DNA of 13,032 nucleotides from Lutibacter sp. GTDB lineage: Bacteria > Bacteroidota > Bacteroidia > Flavobacteriales > Flavobacteriaceae. The stretch is taken from positions 1-13,032 of the forward strand of contig JAUVOS010000051.1 in the NCBI GenBank assembly GCA_030599055.1. The letters run 5' to 3'. The translations under genes and the position numbers were made by a program. This document shows positions 1-6,972 of the stretch, piece by piece. Position 1 is the stretch's first letter. Every line of letters begins with the position of its first letter. A model generated the notes under the pieces. It made no database searches and was not told the DNA's origin. It was given only the letters and a program-made list of their open reading frames with translations.

Positions 1-882
1 CCTTTTGAAAGAGATAGAGAGGCTGTTTTTTTTCCAAGTTCACAATCTGAAAAAGAGATCTTTAAATATCCTAAAAAAGAAAGATTTTCTAAAAAACATA
101 AAATTCAATCTAAGGATTCAGATAAAAAGAAACATATAGAATTAGTTGATGATGCCATTGCGTATATACGAGATGGAAAGGCTGAAAAAATAGTAATTTC
201 TCGTAAGATTGAAAAGACCTACGACAGAAGACAAATCGGATTAATTTATGAGAATTTGCTCAATGAATATCCAAACGCGATGGTATATATTTGGAATCAT
301 CCCAAAGTTGGCTTATGGATGGGAGCTACTCCAGAAAGAATGTTGTTTGTTCAGGGAGATTCTTATAGCACCATGGCATTGGCAGGGACACAGTTAAAAA
401 GCGATACAATTGTATGGAATAAAAAAGAAAAACAGGAGCAACAATGGGTGATTGATTTTATTACAGACCAATTAATTCCTGTCTCACATCATATAGATAT
501 TTCAAAACCTTATACCTATTTTGCCGGACATTTGGCGCATATCCGAACGGATATTAAGGGTATTTTATCTGATGGAATTCTTCTAAAAGATTTAATTTAT
601 AGAATACATCCAACACCAGCGGTTTGTGGTACGCCACGCATTGTTGCTAAAGATTTTATTCTAAAAAAAGAAGGCTATAAACGTGATTACTATACTGGTT
701 TTTTAGGGGAAATAAATCTTGATAACCAAACAGATTTATATGTTAATCTTCGTTGTATGCAACTATATAAAACCTATGCAATGTTATACGTAGGTGGTGG
801 TATAACAATAGACAGCATCCCCGAAAAAGAATGGATTGAAACACTTCAAAAGTCCAATGTCTTAGCTAAATTTCTAAGTTAG
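1..882 (+). CDS. menF: Isochorismate synthase (chorismate-binding enzyme), 5'-truncated by window edge
   Basis: The enzyme isomerises chorismate to isochorismate, the first committed step of menaquinone synthesis, in the cytoplasm with Mg2+. The frame is open from base 1, giving 293 residues; full-length relatives are near 380, so about 80-90 N-terminal residues lie outside the window. The chorismate-binding fold is clear: KIVISRK around residue 63 (probable catalytic lysine), GATPERML at 108-115 with the conserved glutamate at 112, ALAGTQ at 126-131, then HPTPAVCGTP, a YTGFLGEI block and a C-terminal VGGGIT block. An internal TTG at 256 is not a credible start because the conserved catalytic lysine lies upstream of it. 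The menaquinone role rather than a siderophore role is inferred from menB at 7138 and the absence of siderophore genes. The stop TAG at 880-882 overlaps the end of the convergent membrane protein gene. Confidence 0.93.
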   Translation, partial: PFERDREAVFFPSSQSEKEIFKYPKKERFSKKHKIQSKDSDKKKHIELVDDAIAYIRDGKAEKIVISRKIEKTYDRRQIGLIYENLLNEYPNAMVYIWNHPKVGLWMGATPERMLFVQGDSYSTMALAGTQLKSDTIVWNKKEKQEQQWVIDFITDQLIPVSHHIDISKPYTYFAGHLAHIRTDIKGILSDGILLKDLIYRIHPTPAVCGTPRIVAKDFILKKEGYKRDYYTGFLGEINLDNQTDLYVNLRCMQLYKTYAMLYVGGGITIDSIPEKEWIETLQKSNVLAKFLS

Positions 883-1071
883 ATTTTTTCTAAAACGAAA
901 AGCCATTATGGATAGAAACATCGTAGCTATAAAAGCAGCTACACTCATCCAATAGGGCAGAGAATAGTTGCCGATGGTAAAATTCCAATGTAGCAAAACT
1001 CTTAATAAATGGATTATTGATACTACAAAAAAGAAAAATGATGTAATTGATAAAAATGTTTTTAGTTTCAT
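874..1071 (-). CDS. Small two-helix membrane protein, function unknown
   Basis: This 65-residue protein starts at an ATG and has two hydrophobic segments, about residues 5-27 and 38-57, joined by a short loop with HWNFTIGNYSLPYW. It ends in a basic tail (RFRKN), so by the positive-inside rule the C terminus is probably cytoplasmic. I do not recognise a named family, although compact two-helix proteins with a similar aromatic loop are familiar from Flavobacteriaceae. It overlaps the last 9 bases of isochorismate synthase tail-to-tail, so neither gene leaves space for a terminator between them. The AT-rich 82 bases upstream would hold its promoter, but I see no clear TAnnTTTG element there. Confidence 0.7.
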   Translation of the reverse strand: MKLKTFLSITSFFFFVVSIIHLLRVLLHWNFTIGNYSLPYWMSVAAFIATMFLSIMAFRFRKNLT

Positions 1072-1153
1072 TGTATTATTATTTTAATATTTCATATTTC
1101 AATATACTTTTATCTAGCATTTTTTTAAAAATTTTAATGTTGTAAAGCTTATA

Positions 1154-2071
1154 TTAATTATAATTTGACTCCTCTATAATCTCTTTAATAACATTGATAA
1201 TTTCTTTAACTTTCGTTTTATAATCAAACCAATGAATTTTTTTATCTTTTTTAAACCAAGTATTTTGTCGTTTGGCAAAGCGTCTTGTATTTTTCTTGAT
1301 TTCAGAAATGGCAAAATCTAAAGAATAAGCACCATCAAAATAGGAGAAAAGTTCTCTATAACCAACCGTTTGAAGTGCATTCAAGTCTTTATACGGAAAC
1401 AATGCTTTTGTTTCCTCTAACAAACTTTCTTTAAGCATCAAATCTACACGTTGCTCAATACGGTTATAAATAATTTTACGATCAGCATCCAAACCAATTT
1501 TAATAGGTGTAAAATCACGGGCTGTTTTAGGTTTGTTTTTATAGTATGAATATTTTTTTTGGGTTCCCAAGCAGACTTCTAAAGCTCGTATGACACGATG
1601 TGGATTTTGAATATCAATGCTTTTGTAGGTTTCAGGATCGAGTTTTTTTAGTTGTGTTTGTAAGCTTTCCAAACCCTCATCCTCAACACGTTGATTGAGT
1701 TCAGTTCTAATGTCTGGAGAGATCTTAGGGAAATAATCCAAGCCTTTTAACACCGCGTCTATATACAAACCGCTACCACCGACCATAACTACGATATTGT
1801 TTTTTATAAAAAGTTTTTTGAGTAAGTCAAGTGCGTCTTTTTCAAACTGTCCCACACTATACGTATCATGAATGCTACGATTCTGTATAAAATGATGTGG
1901 AATTTGGAGGAGTTCATCATTGCTGGGAACAGCTGTCCCAATTTGCATTTCTTTATAAAACTGTCGAGAATCACAAGAGATTATTTCACAACCAAAATGT
2001 TTGGCAACAGCAATGCTCAGGCTTGTTTTTCCAATTGCCGTGGGACCAAGTATGGTGATGAGGTAGTTCAT
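1154..2071 (-). CDS. miaA: tRNA dimethylallyltransferase
   Basis: MiaA transfers a dimethylallyl group from DMAPP to N6 of adenosine 37 in tRNAs that read UNN codons, which stabilises codon pairing. The 305-residue length is normal. The P-loop GPTAIGKTS is at residues 9-17, the DSRQ motif at 34-37 (the aspartate is the proposed catalytic base), followed by the GTAVPS stretch, PHHFI, the GGSGLYIDAV substrate loop and the C-terminal RRFAKRQNTWF motif that grips tRNA. The ATG start lies just before the P-loop strand, as in the family. A 7-bp periodic repeat array begins 2 bases upstream of the start codon. The next gene upstream (the channel) is on the same strand, 131 bases away, so miaA could be read as the tail of that transcript. 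Confidence 0.96.
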   Translation of the reverse strand: MNYLITILGPTAIGKTSLSIAVAKHFGCEIISCDSRQFYKEMQIGTAVPSNDELLQIPHHFIQNRSIHDTYSVGQFEKDALDLLKKLFIKNNIVVMVGGSGLYIDAVLKGLDYFPKISPDIRTELNQRVEDEGLESLQTQLKKLDPETYKSIDIQNPHRVIRALEVCLGTQKKYSYYKNKPKTARDFTPIKIGLDADRKIIYNRIEQRVDLMLKESLLEETKALFPYKDLNALQTVGYRELFSYFDGAYSLDFAISEIKKNTRRFAKRQNTWFKKDKKIHWFDYKTKVKEIINVIKEIIEESNYN

Positions 2072-2073
2072 TT

Positions 2074-2108
2074 AAAGGCTTAAGGCTTTTCGCTATACGC
2101 AATTCGCA
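2074..2108. repeat. Degenerate 7-bp tandem repeat, five units
   Basis: Five consecutive 7-base units share GC-rich positions 4-6 (GGC or CGC) in an AT-rich setting: aaaggct, taaggct, tttcgct, atacgca, attcgca. The same style of repeat recurs at 2154-2188 and at 12914-12948. Seven is not a multiple of three, and no frame runs through the array, so it is not coding. It lies immediately upstream of the miaA start, in its leader if miaA is co-transcribed with the channel gene. Confidence 0.6.
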
Positions 2109-2153
2109 TTCTAAGTAATTTATATTATTATTAAAAAACTCACTTCTCTAACC

Positions 2154-2188
2154 TGTGCTCAAAGCGTAGCGCGTAAGGCGCATCGCGT
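2154..2188. repeat. Second degenerate 7-bp tandem repeat, five units
   Basis: Five 7-base units, each with GC at positions 4-5: tgtgctc, aaagcgt, agcgcgt, aaggcgc, atcgcgt. The array is 46 bases from the one at 2074-2108 and in the same spacer, between the channel stop and miaA. The spacer between the two arrays is AT-rich and shows no other feature. Confidence 0.55.
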
Positions 2189-2202
2189 AAAACATATCAA
2201 AA

Positions 2203-3021
2203 TCAATTCAATAACTCACCACATTGATAGCAATGCTTAGCATCATCATGATGATTTGAGGTACTACAATAGGGGCAAGATTGCGTATTTGTATGCACTT
2301 TATCTTGTTTGCTAAAGGCTACAGAAACGATACCGGTAGGTATGGCAATTATTGAATAACCTAAAATCATAATAATTGAAGCGATAAATTGTCCAAATGG
2401 AGTAACAGGTGCAATATCTCCATATCCTACTGTGGTTAAAGTTACAATTGCCCAATAAACCGCTCTTGGAATACTGTCAAATCCACTGTCTTGATTGGCT
2501 TCTATTAAGTACATTAAACTACCTAAGATTACCGCAATACTTATGACTGCCATTAAGAAAACCAAAATTTTTGCACGACTAGCTTTAAGTGCTTTAATAA
2601 GATTTTCTGATTCGTTGACAAATCGGGCTAATTTCAATACCCTAAATACACGTAAGAGGCGTAGAGCACGCAGAGCAACTAGTGCGTGTGCTCCTACAAA
2701 AAGTAACGATAGATATTTTGGAATTGTAGAGAGAAAATCAATAATCCCAAAAAAACTAAAAATATAGGATTTGGGTTTTTTTATTGAAATTATTCTCATG
2801 AAATACTCCAATGTAAACAAGATAGTAATTACCCATTCAGCATAATCAAAAAAAGTATGATATTTTGCATTTAAGCTATCAACGCTTTCAAGCATAACAA
2901 GAACGATACTCGCTAAAATGAGGAAGAGCAATATGATATCAAACAATTTACCTGCCGGTGTATCCGCCTCGTAAATGATGTCATGTGCTTTTTTTTTCCA
3001 GTCTTGTTTCTTATCGATCAC
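2203..3021 (-). CDS. Voltage-gated-type potassium channel with C-terminal zinc ribbon
   Basis: This is a six-helix cation channel subunit for the inner membrane, expected to form a tetramer. Helices S1 to S3 lie at about residues 26-46, 57-80 and 86-109. S4 carries a positive charge every third residue (R118, R121, R124, R127, K130, R133), the hallmark of a voltage sensor. S5 is about 152-173, and the selectivity filter TVGYGD at 197-202 marks it as potassium-selective; S6 follows to about 235. The C terminus adds a short zinc ribbon with two CxxC knuckles (C249, C252, C264, C267), which replaces the ligand-binding domains found in many channels. The GTG start is forced: the only other in-frame codons before an upstream stop are not usable starts. 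It lies 5 bases after the exonuclease stop, so the two genes are co-transcribed. Confidence 0.93.
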   Translation of the reverse strand: MIDKKQDWKKKAHDIIYEADTPAGKLFDIILLFLILASIVLVMLESVDSLNAKYHTFFDYAEWVITILFTLEYFMRIISIKKPKSYIFSFFGIIDFLSTIPKYLSLLFVGAHALVALRALRLLRVFRVLKLARFVNESENLIKALKASRAKILVFLMAVISIAVILGSLMYLIEANQDSGFDSIPRAVYWAIVTLTTVGYGDIAPVTPFGQFIASIIMILGYSIIAIPTGIVSVAFSKQDKVHTNTQSCPYCSTSNHHDDAKHCYQCGELLN

Positions 3022-3026
3022 CTTGT

Positions 3027-4106
3027 TTAAAGCTTAATTATTTTGTTTACCCTATTTTTTTCAATACTCGATTGTACAATAAATCGATTGTCTAAACTAT
3101 CTGCTAAAGGAGTCATTAAATTGTAAAGTATGGATTTATCTGTAATTTGATGCTCTAAATTAGTAAATGCAAAACCTTGAAGTTTTCCTTCAACTATCAA
3201 AATTACAGCTTTTTCTCCGGTTTTACGTCCTTCACTTATTACAAGTATGTCTGGATGTTCAAATTTCACAGGTCTGGACAAGTGGTAATAATTACTGTTA
3301 TATCGTGGTTTATGTAGGGCTACTTTTTGGTTGAAAATTAAACGAGCCATAATATAGGTTCCCGAAATATCAAAACTAACATTTGCCAGTTTGTTTTGTA
3401 TCGTTTTTATTTTTTTAGATTTTTTGGCAAGAAGTTGGCTAATTTTACTACGCATATTTTTGCCTTTACCAATATACATAATACGGCCATTTTGTTGATG
3501 AAGATAAAAAACACCCGTCGCAACAGGAATACCATTAATGGCATTGCTTAATTTTTCTTTTTTAAGTACTTCAGAAAAATCTTTGATGCTTTGAGCAATA
3601 ATCTCTTTTGCTTGGTCTTTTTGTAGTAGTAATTCTAGTAGATTTACAGTAGCAAATGCATCACCATCTGCACGATGTCTATTTGCAACAGGGATGCCAA
3701 TAGTTTTACATAATTTCCCTAAGCTATAAGAAGGAAGCTCAGGAATTAGTTTTTTGCTTAATTGAACGGTGCATAGTGTATTCCGTTCATAATTATACGC
3801 CAAATTTTTGAATTCCTGTCGTATCACACGATAATCAAAATCTGCATTGTGCGCTACTAAAATACACCCATCTGTAATTTCAACAATTCGTTTTGCCAAC
3901 TCATGAAATTTTGGTGCACGGGCTACCATAGCATCAGTTATGCCGGTTAGTCTGACAACAAAATGTTGAATTTTTTTCTCAGGATTAACCAGACTAGCAA
4001 ATTTATCGACAATATTATGACCGTCATAACGATAAATAGCAATCTCGGTTATACGTTCTTCATTGTATTTTCCTCCGGTAGTCTCTATGTCAACAATTGC
4101 GTACAA
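3027..4106 (-). CDS. DnaQ-like 3'-5' exonuclease fused to a degenerate GIY-YIG domain
   Basis: Residues 1-165 form a DEDDh exonuclease like the proofreading epsilon subunit of DNA polymerase III: D6 and E8 in VDIETTG, D91 in HNADFD, and H144 with D149 in HRADGDA. Residues 197-270 form a UvrC-type GIY-YIG fold (GVFYL, then MYIGKGKNMRS, ending in HKPRYN). The remaining 90 residues are a C-terminal extension of unknown role. The architecture is common in Bacteroidetes and suggests processing of DNA ends or repair intermediates. The exonuclease half looks active; the nuclease half appears to lack its catalytic glutamate, since Y251 and F258 occupy the positions usually acidic. The TTG start follows a stop codon by three codons, and only 2 bases separate it from the peptidase stop, which implies translational coupling. 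Confidence 0.9.
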   Translation of the reverse strand: MYAIVDIETTGGKYNEERITEIAIYRYDGHNIVDKFASLVNPEKKIQHFVVRLTGITDAMVARAPKFHELAKRIVEITDGCILVAHNADFDYRVIRQEFKNLAYNYERNTLCTVQLSKKLIPELPSYSLGKLCKTIGIPVANRHRADGDAFATVNLLELLLQKDQAKEIIAQSIKDFSEVLKKEKLSNAINGIPVATGVFYLHQQNGRIMYIGKGKNMRSKISQLLAKKSKKIKTIQNKLANVSFDISGTYIMARLIFNQKVALHKPRYNSNYYHLSRPVKFEHPDILVISEGRKTGEKAVILIVEGKLQGFAFTNLEHQITDKSILYNLMTPLADSLDNRFIVQSSIEKNRVNKIIKL

Positions 4107-4108
4107 TA

Positions 4109-5227
4109 CTATAAATTAAGTGTTTTTTTTATTTCTTTATCCAATGCATCTTTGTGAAGTAATATAGAAATTGTTTTCAATTTAAAATAAGGGATGGACA
4201 TGTAGATAAATCCATTATTTCCAATACGTTTACTATTCCCGCCCCAAGAGTTTTTTACCTTGTAGTAACTATTTCCATTTTGATCTTGCACTAAGCCTGT
4301 TATATGCATTAAATGATCGTCAGTAGTATTAAAATTTTCAAATTCTGTCTGGCGCATTTTTGCGGTAACTTCTATTTCGGTTGGGATTATAAAAAACCCT
4401 TTATCTTTAATTACACTTTCTTGTGGTAAAATTGCAATTCCTTTTTTTGTATAAAATGTTTTTTCAGAAACATCAACATCTAAAGAAATGCTATAGCCTT
4501 TTTTTAGTGAAGCAGTAGTGATATTTACAAGCATGTCGAGTGGTACATTATAAAAATTGCCATTTGAAAAGTTGTCTGGAATATTTAGTACAAAACTTGA
4601 AAAGTATTTTTCATGCAAAAATGAGGTAATACTTACATAATTTTCTGGAATAATTTTTAAATGCTCTCTAAACGAATAGGGTGTAAAATATTCATTCTCA
4701 TATTGAAATTTAGAAATATTTTTACCTATTTGTTTGTCTAAAATTGGTGTGATTTCCTCCTTCCAATTCGGATATTCGGAGTTTATATCATTTTTAATAT
4801 AAGCATCTAGTATTTTCTTAATTTTGGGTATAACATCATTGTGGTTATAAGTTGTTCCGTTTCCATAGATGTCAGTGAAAGCAATTTGAGGAGCAATACC
4901 AAAATCAGCTACTGCATTGATTACATCGTGCGCTAAACCGCCTTCGCTTAATTGAGTTTTTCCTTGTCGCATTACGTAATTCCATGCCTTTTGGTCATAA
5001 GTATTTCTTACAAGAAACATTTCGGAAACATCAACTTGTTTCCCGGTGATGCGGAAAATTTCAGATTCTAAAAATGAAGAAGTTGCAAAGCTCCAGCAGG
5101 TTCCGGTATAACCTTGACTTTTAACTTCAGAAGTTTCTATATCGATTATTGTTTTAAACTGGTATTCTTGAGCAAAAAGGCTAATAGAAAATAATAAAAA
5201 AAGTAAACGGATTATGTTTTGCTTCAT
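4109..5227 (-). CDS. Secreted C1-family cysteine peptidase (bleomycin hydrolase/aminopeptidase C-like)
   Basis: The protein has a signal peptide (MKQNIIRLLFLLFSISLFAQ, cleavage probably after the Ala-Gln region), so it acts in the periplasm or outside the cell. The papain-fold catalytic set is complete: the oxyanion glutamine Q38 and nucleophile C44 in SQGYTGTCWSF, H308 in HLMHITG, and N326 in KNSWGG. The spacing of about 264 residues between C44 and H308, with a large insert, fits the bleomycin hydrolase branch rather than short papains. At 372 residues the length is close to bacterial relatives. Its substrate is not visible; peptide scavenging is a reasonable inference. The ATG start sits about 20 bases below a good flavobacterial promoter. 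It is the first gene of the peptidase-exonuclease-channel run. Confidence 0.92.
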   Translation of the reverse strand: MKQNIIRLLFLLFSISLFAQEYQFKTIIDIETSEVKSQGYTGTCWSFATSSFLESEIFRITGKQVDVSEMFLVRNTYDQKAWNYVMRQGKTQLSEGGLAHDVINAVADFGIAPQIAFTDIYGNGTTYNHNDVIPKIKKILDAYIKNDINSEYPNWKEEITPILDKQIGKNISKFQYENEYFTPYSFREHLKIIPENYVSITSFLHEKYFSSFVLNIPDNFSNGNFYNVPLDMLVNITTASLKKGYSISLDVDVSEKTFYTKKGIAILPQESVIKDKGFFIIPTEIEVTAKMRQTEFENFNTTDDHLMHITGLVQDQNGNSYYKVKNSWGGNSKRIGNNGFIYMSIPYFKLKTISILLHKDALDKEIKKTLNL

Positions 5228-5254
5228 AGTGTTGTGACTCTATTTAATTGGCAA

Positions 5255-5282
5255 CAAAGTTAACAAATTTATTGGTCTCAAA
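5255..5282 (-). promoter_or_regulatory. Flavobacterial-type promoter for the peptidase operon
   Basis: On the minus strand a TTTG (5279-5282) and a TAACTTTG (5255-5262) are separated by 16 bases. Flavobacterium promoters recognised by the major sigma factor have TTG-N17-23-TAnnTTTG, so both elements match and the spacing is one base short. Transcription would begin near 5249, leaving a leader of about 22 bases before the peptidase ATG. A second TAAATTTG overlaps the spacer (5264-5271). Confidence 0.5.
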
Positions 5283-5294
5283 TGTAGTTAAAAT

Positions 5295-5310
5295 ATGCAC
5301 TTTAGTGCAT
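5295..5310. promoter_or_regulatory. Palindrome upstream of the peptidase promoter, possible operator
   Basis: ATGCAC and GTGCAT form a perfect 6-base inverted repeat around the loop TTTA. It lies 12 bases upstream of the -33 element of the peptidase promoter, a place where activators often bind. Function is inferred from position only; no regulator gene is adjacent. Confidence 0.3.
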
Positions 5311-5336
5311 CTCGCTTTAGTTTCTAAATTTTTTTA

Positions 5337-5365
5337 TACGAATTACACAAATTAACACGAATTCA
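5337..5365. repeat. Short 10-bp direct repeat, consensus CACGAATTAA
   Basis: Three near-copies of CACGAATTAA lie in tandem (about 5337-5345, 5346-5355, 5356-5365), the first one base short. The array is intergenic, between the esterase-like gene and the peptidase promoter. Its role is unknown. Confidence 0.4.
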
Positions 5366-5386
5366 TTACTATGAGAATTTCACGAA

Positions 5387-5403
5387 GCAGACTTTCAGTC
5401 TGC
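5387..5403. repeat. Perfect hairpin, 7-bp stem and 3-base loop
   Basis: GCAGACT and AGTCTGC flank TTC. The stem is GC-richer than its surroundings. No U-run follows on the minus strand (the strand read through from the esterase-like gene), so it is not a classical terminator by itself; it may be a REP-like element. Confidence 0.5.
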
Positions 5404-5407
5404 AAAA

Positions 5408-5449
5408 CCAAACTATGGACTTCTAATTCATAGGAGTGGTTTAGTTTGG
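5408..5449 (-). terminator. Long inverted repeat downstream of the esterase-like gene, possible weak terminator
   Basis: CCAAACTA (5408-5415) pairs exactly with TAGTTTGG (5442-5449) across a 26-base loop that can partly fold on itself through CTATG/CATAG. Read on the minus strand, the stem is followed by TTTT and then by the hairpin at 5387-5403. It begins 37 bases after the stop of the esterase-like gene, where its transcript should end. The long loop makes it a weak candidate. Confidence 0.3.
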
Positions 5450-5485
5450 AAGTTAAAATCCTTAGGTAAACTTAATCTTTTTTGA

Positions 5486-6925
5486 TCAGTCGTCTTTTTT
5501 ACGATATTTCTCCCTCATTTCCTTTTCGGCTTTTTTTCTTGCTTCCCATTCTTTTTGTTTTGTTTTATTATCAGTTTCCCTCTTTTCTTTTTCCTCTTTT
5601 TTATTTTCTGCCCACTGTTCTTTCTCTGATTCTTTTTCTAAATTTCGTTGTTCTTTTTCCTCATTTTTCCTTGCTTCCCATTGTTCTTTCTCTGTTTCTT
5701 TCTCCAATTTCCTTTGTTCTTTTTCTGCCTCTCTTTCTTCTTTCTCCAATACTTCCTCCTGTACTATTTCATCTTTTCGGTCTAATACACGCTCAATATT
5801 TTTATAAAATGCTTCGGCATTATTACTATTTTGGTCAATTTTAGCATATCCATTTTTATAATTATTTAAAGCTTGATTATAGCGTCCAATTTTTTCATAA
5901 AACATGCCGATATAATAATCACTCAAAGGAGATTCAGGATACAACTTATTGATCATTTCTCCATAATTGGCTAAATACTCACCATCTTCTTGATCGATAA
6001 TAATGGGCTCGATAGCATAAATATCACGTTCGCGAATTTTCATATTTGTTCCAAATAAATATTCAATTTCAACATATTTATTTTCTAAATATGCAATGGC
6101 ATCTGGTGGCGATAACTGCTGGATGTTAAGTGCAAATTCCTTCGGTGATATTGCGGAATAAATATCAAAAATATGCGCTAAAGCGACAGGGATTGCTTGT
6201 CCTATTGATGCCGTTCTTGTAGTTTTTTTTAAATTGTCATATTGGAATACTATATCCGGATTATCGATAGTCCTTATAATATACGCAACCTCTTCAATAC
6301 GCTTGTGTTTTTTTTCATTATTGTAGTTGCCTGAGTTTAAATAGTAGTACAATTTATCTCCCCGATGATTGCTCAATTTATTCTGCAGGAATACCGGCAT
6401 ATCTGTATTGTAATAGGGATTGATATTGATAAACGCATCGAACACTATTGCATTTTCGATTACAAAGTAATTTATGAAATTAGCTGTTAAAGTACTGCCA
6501 ACAAGTGTCCTAAAGGGTGATAATCGATAGTTTGCTTCTAGGTAATCCAAGAGTTCTGATCGAATAAACCTATAAAACTTATTACTTGTTTCAGTAGGCA
6601 AACCTGTTAATTTTTCATAGGCACAATCTGTATATCGTTCTTTGTTCTTATTTTGAAAAACACCTACAATTATTTGTTCTGGTGCTTTATCTTTATAGGC
6701 GAAAAGTTTTGCATTTCCGGTATATACATCAAATAAATAATCTCCATCAAGAATAATAGTTAAGGGATAAAGGCGTGTTTGATCTTTTTCGTAAGATTCA
6801 GGAACATATATTTGAAGCGTACGAGTTGTGCCTAATTCGAAAGAATCAAATTCTTTAAAAGTTATATTTTGACTGAATAAAGTTGTACTTAAAGAAAACA
6901 CAATTAGGGATGAAAATATTTTCAT
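5486..6925 (-). CDS. Secreted esterase-like alpha/beta-hydrolase with TPR and hendecad-repeat tail, probably catalytically degenerate
   Basis: I start this at the ATG at 6925 rather than the in-frame TTG at 6946, because the ATG gives a clean signal peptide (MKIFSSLIVFSLSTTLFSQ). The product is then 479 residues. Residues about 20-255 resemble the putative esterase (esterase D) family: a strand-loop IILDGDYLF at 57-65 and GVFQNKNKERYTD at 88-100 match its usual blocks. The nucleophile elbow, normally GxSxG, reads GSTLT (143-147), with threonine 145 at the serine position, and the usual catalytic histidine region reads TTRTASIGQ (235-243). A single TPR-like helix pair occupies about 332-365. 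Residues 401-477 are seven tandem 11-residue units rich in E, K, R and W. Catalysis therefore seems lost, and a binding or scaffold role in the cell envelope is more likely (inference). Confidence 0.8.
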   Translation of the reverse strand: MKIFSSLIVFSLSTTLFSQNITFKEFDSFELGTTRTLQIYVPESYEKDQTRLYPLTIILDGDYLFDVYTGNAKLFAYKDKAPEQIIVGVFQNKNKERYTDCAYEKLTGLPTETSNKFYRFIRSELLDYLEANYRLSPFRTLVGSTLTANFINYFVIENAIVFDAFININPYYNTDMPVFLQNKLSNHRGDKLYYYLNSGNYNNEKKHKRIEEVAYIIRTIDNPDIVFQYDNLKKTTRTASIGQAIPVALAHIFDIYSAISPKEFALNIQQLSPPDAIAYLENKYVEIEYLFGTNMKIRERDIYAIEPIIIDQEDGEYLANYGEMINKLYPESPLSDYYIGMFYEKIGRYNQALNNYKNGYAKIDQNSNNAEAFYKNIERVLDRKDEIVQEEVLEKEEREAEKEQRKLEKETEKEQWEARKNEEKEQRNLEKESEKEQWAENKKEEKEKRETDNKTKQKEWEARKKAEKEMREKYRKKDD

Positions 6926-6943
6926 TATGTGAGGATTAAGTTC

Positions 6944-6951
6944 CAAAAGTA
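6944..6951 (-). promoter_or_regulatory. Possible -7 promoter element for the esterase-like gene
   Basis: On the minus strand the sequence is TACTTTTG, an exact fit to TAnnTTTG. It would start transcription close to 6937, about 12 bases before the chosen ATG. No TTG is found 17-23 bases upstream, so only the -7 half is supported. Confidence 0.3.
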
Positions 6952-6972
6952 CTATTTTTTATTTTTTTTGAA

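Noticed and set aside
2495..2767. Plus-strand open frame opposite the potassium channel
   Set aside because: The channel frame shows all expected helices and the selectivity filter; the opposite frame has no domain and is antisense to the S4 region.
4250..5105. Reading the cysteine peptidase as inactive
   Set aside because: Glutamine 38, cysteine 44, histidine 308 and asparagine 326 are all present in their normal contexts, so the site looks intact.
5482..5844. A long plus-strand open frame rich in Phe, Leu and Pro opposite the esterase-like gene
   Set aside because: It is the reverse complement of the E/K-rich hendecad tail: purine-rich codons on one strand give a pyrimidine-rich open frame on the other. 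It lacks other gene features.
6926..6946. TTG start at 6946 for the esterase-like protein
   Set aside because: It would put seven residues, including a proline and a histidine, before the signal peptide; the ATG at 6925 gives a normal secretion signal.
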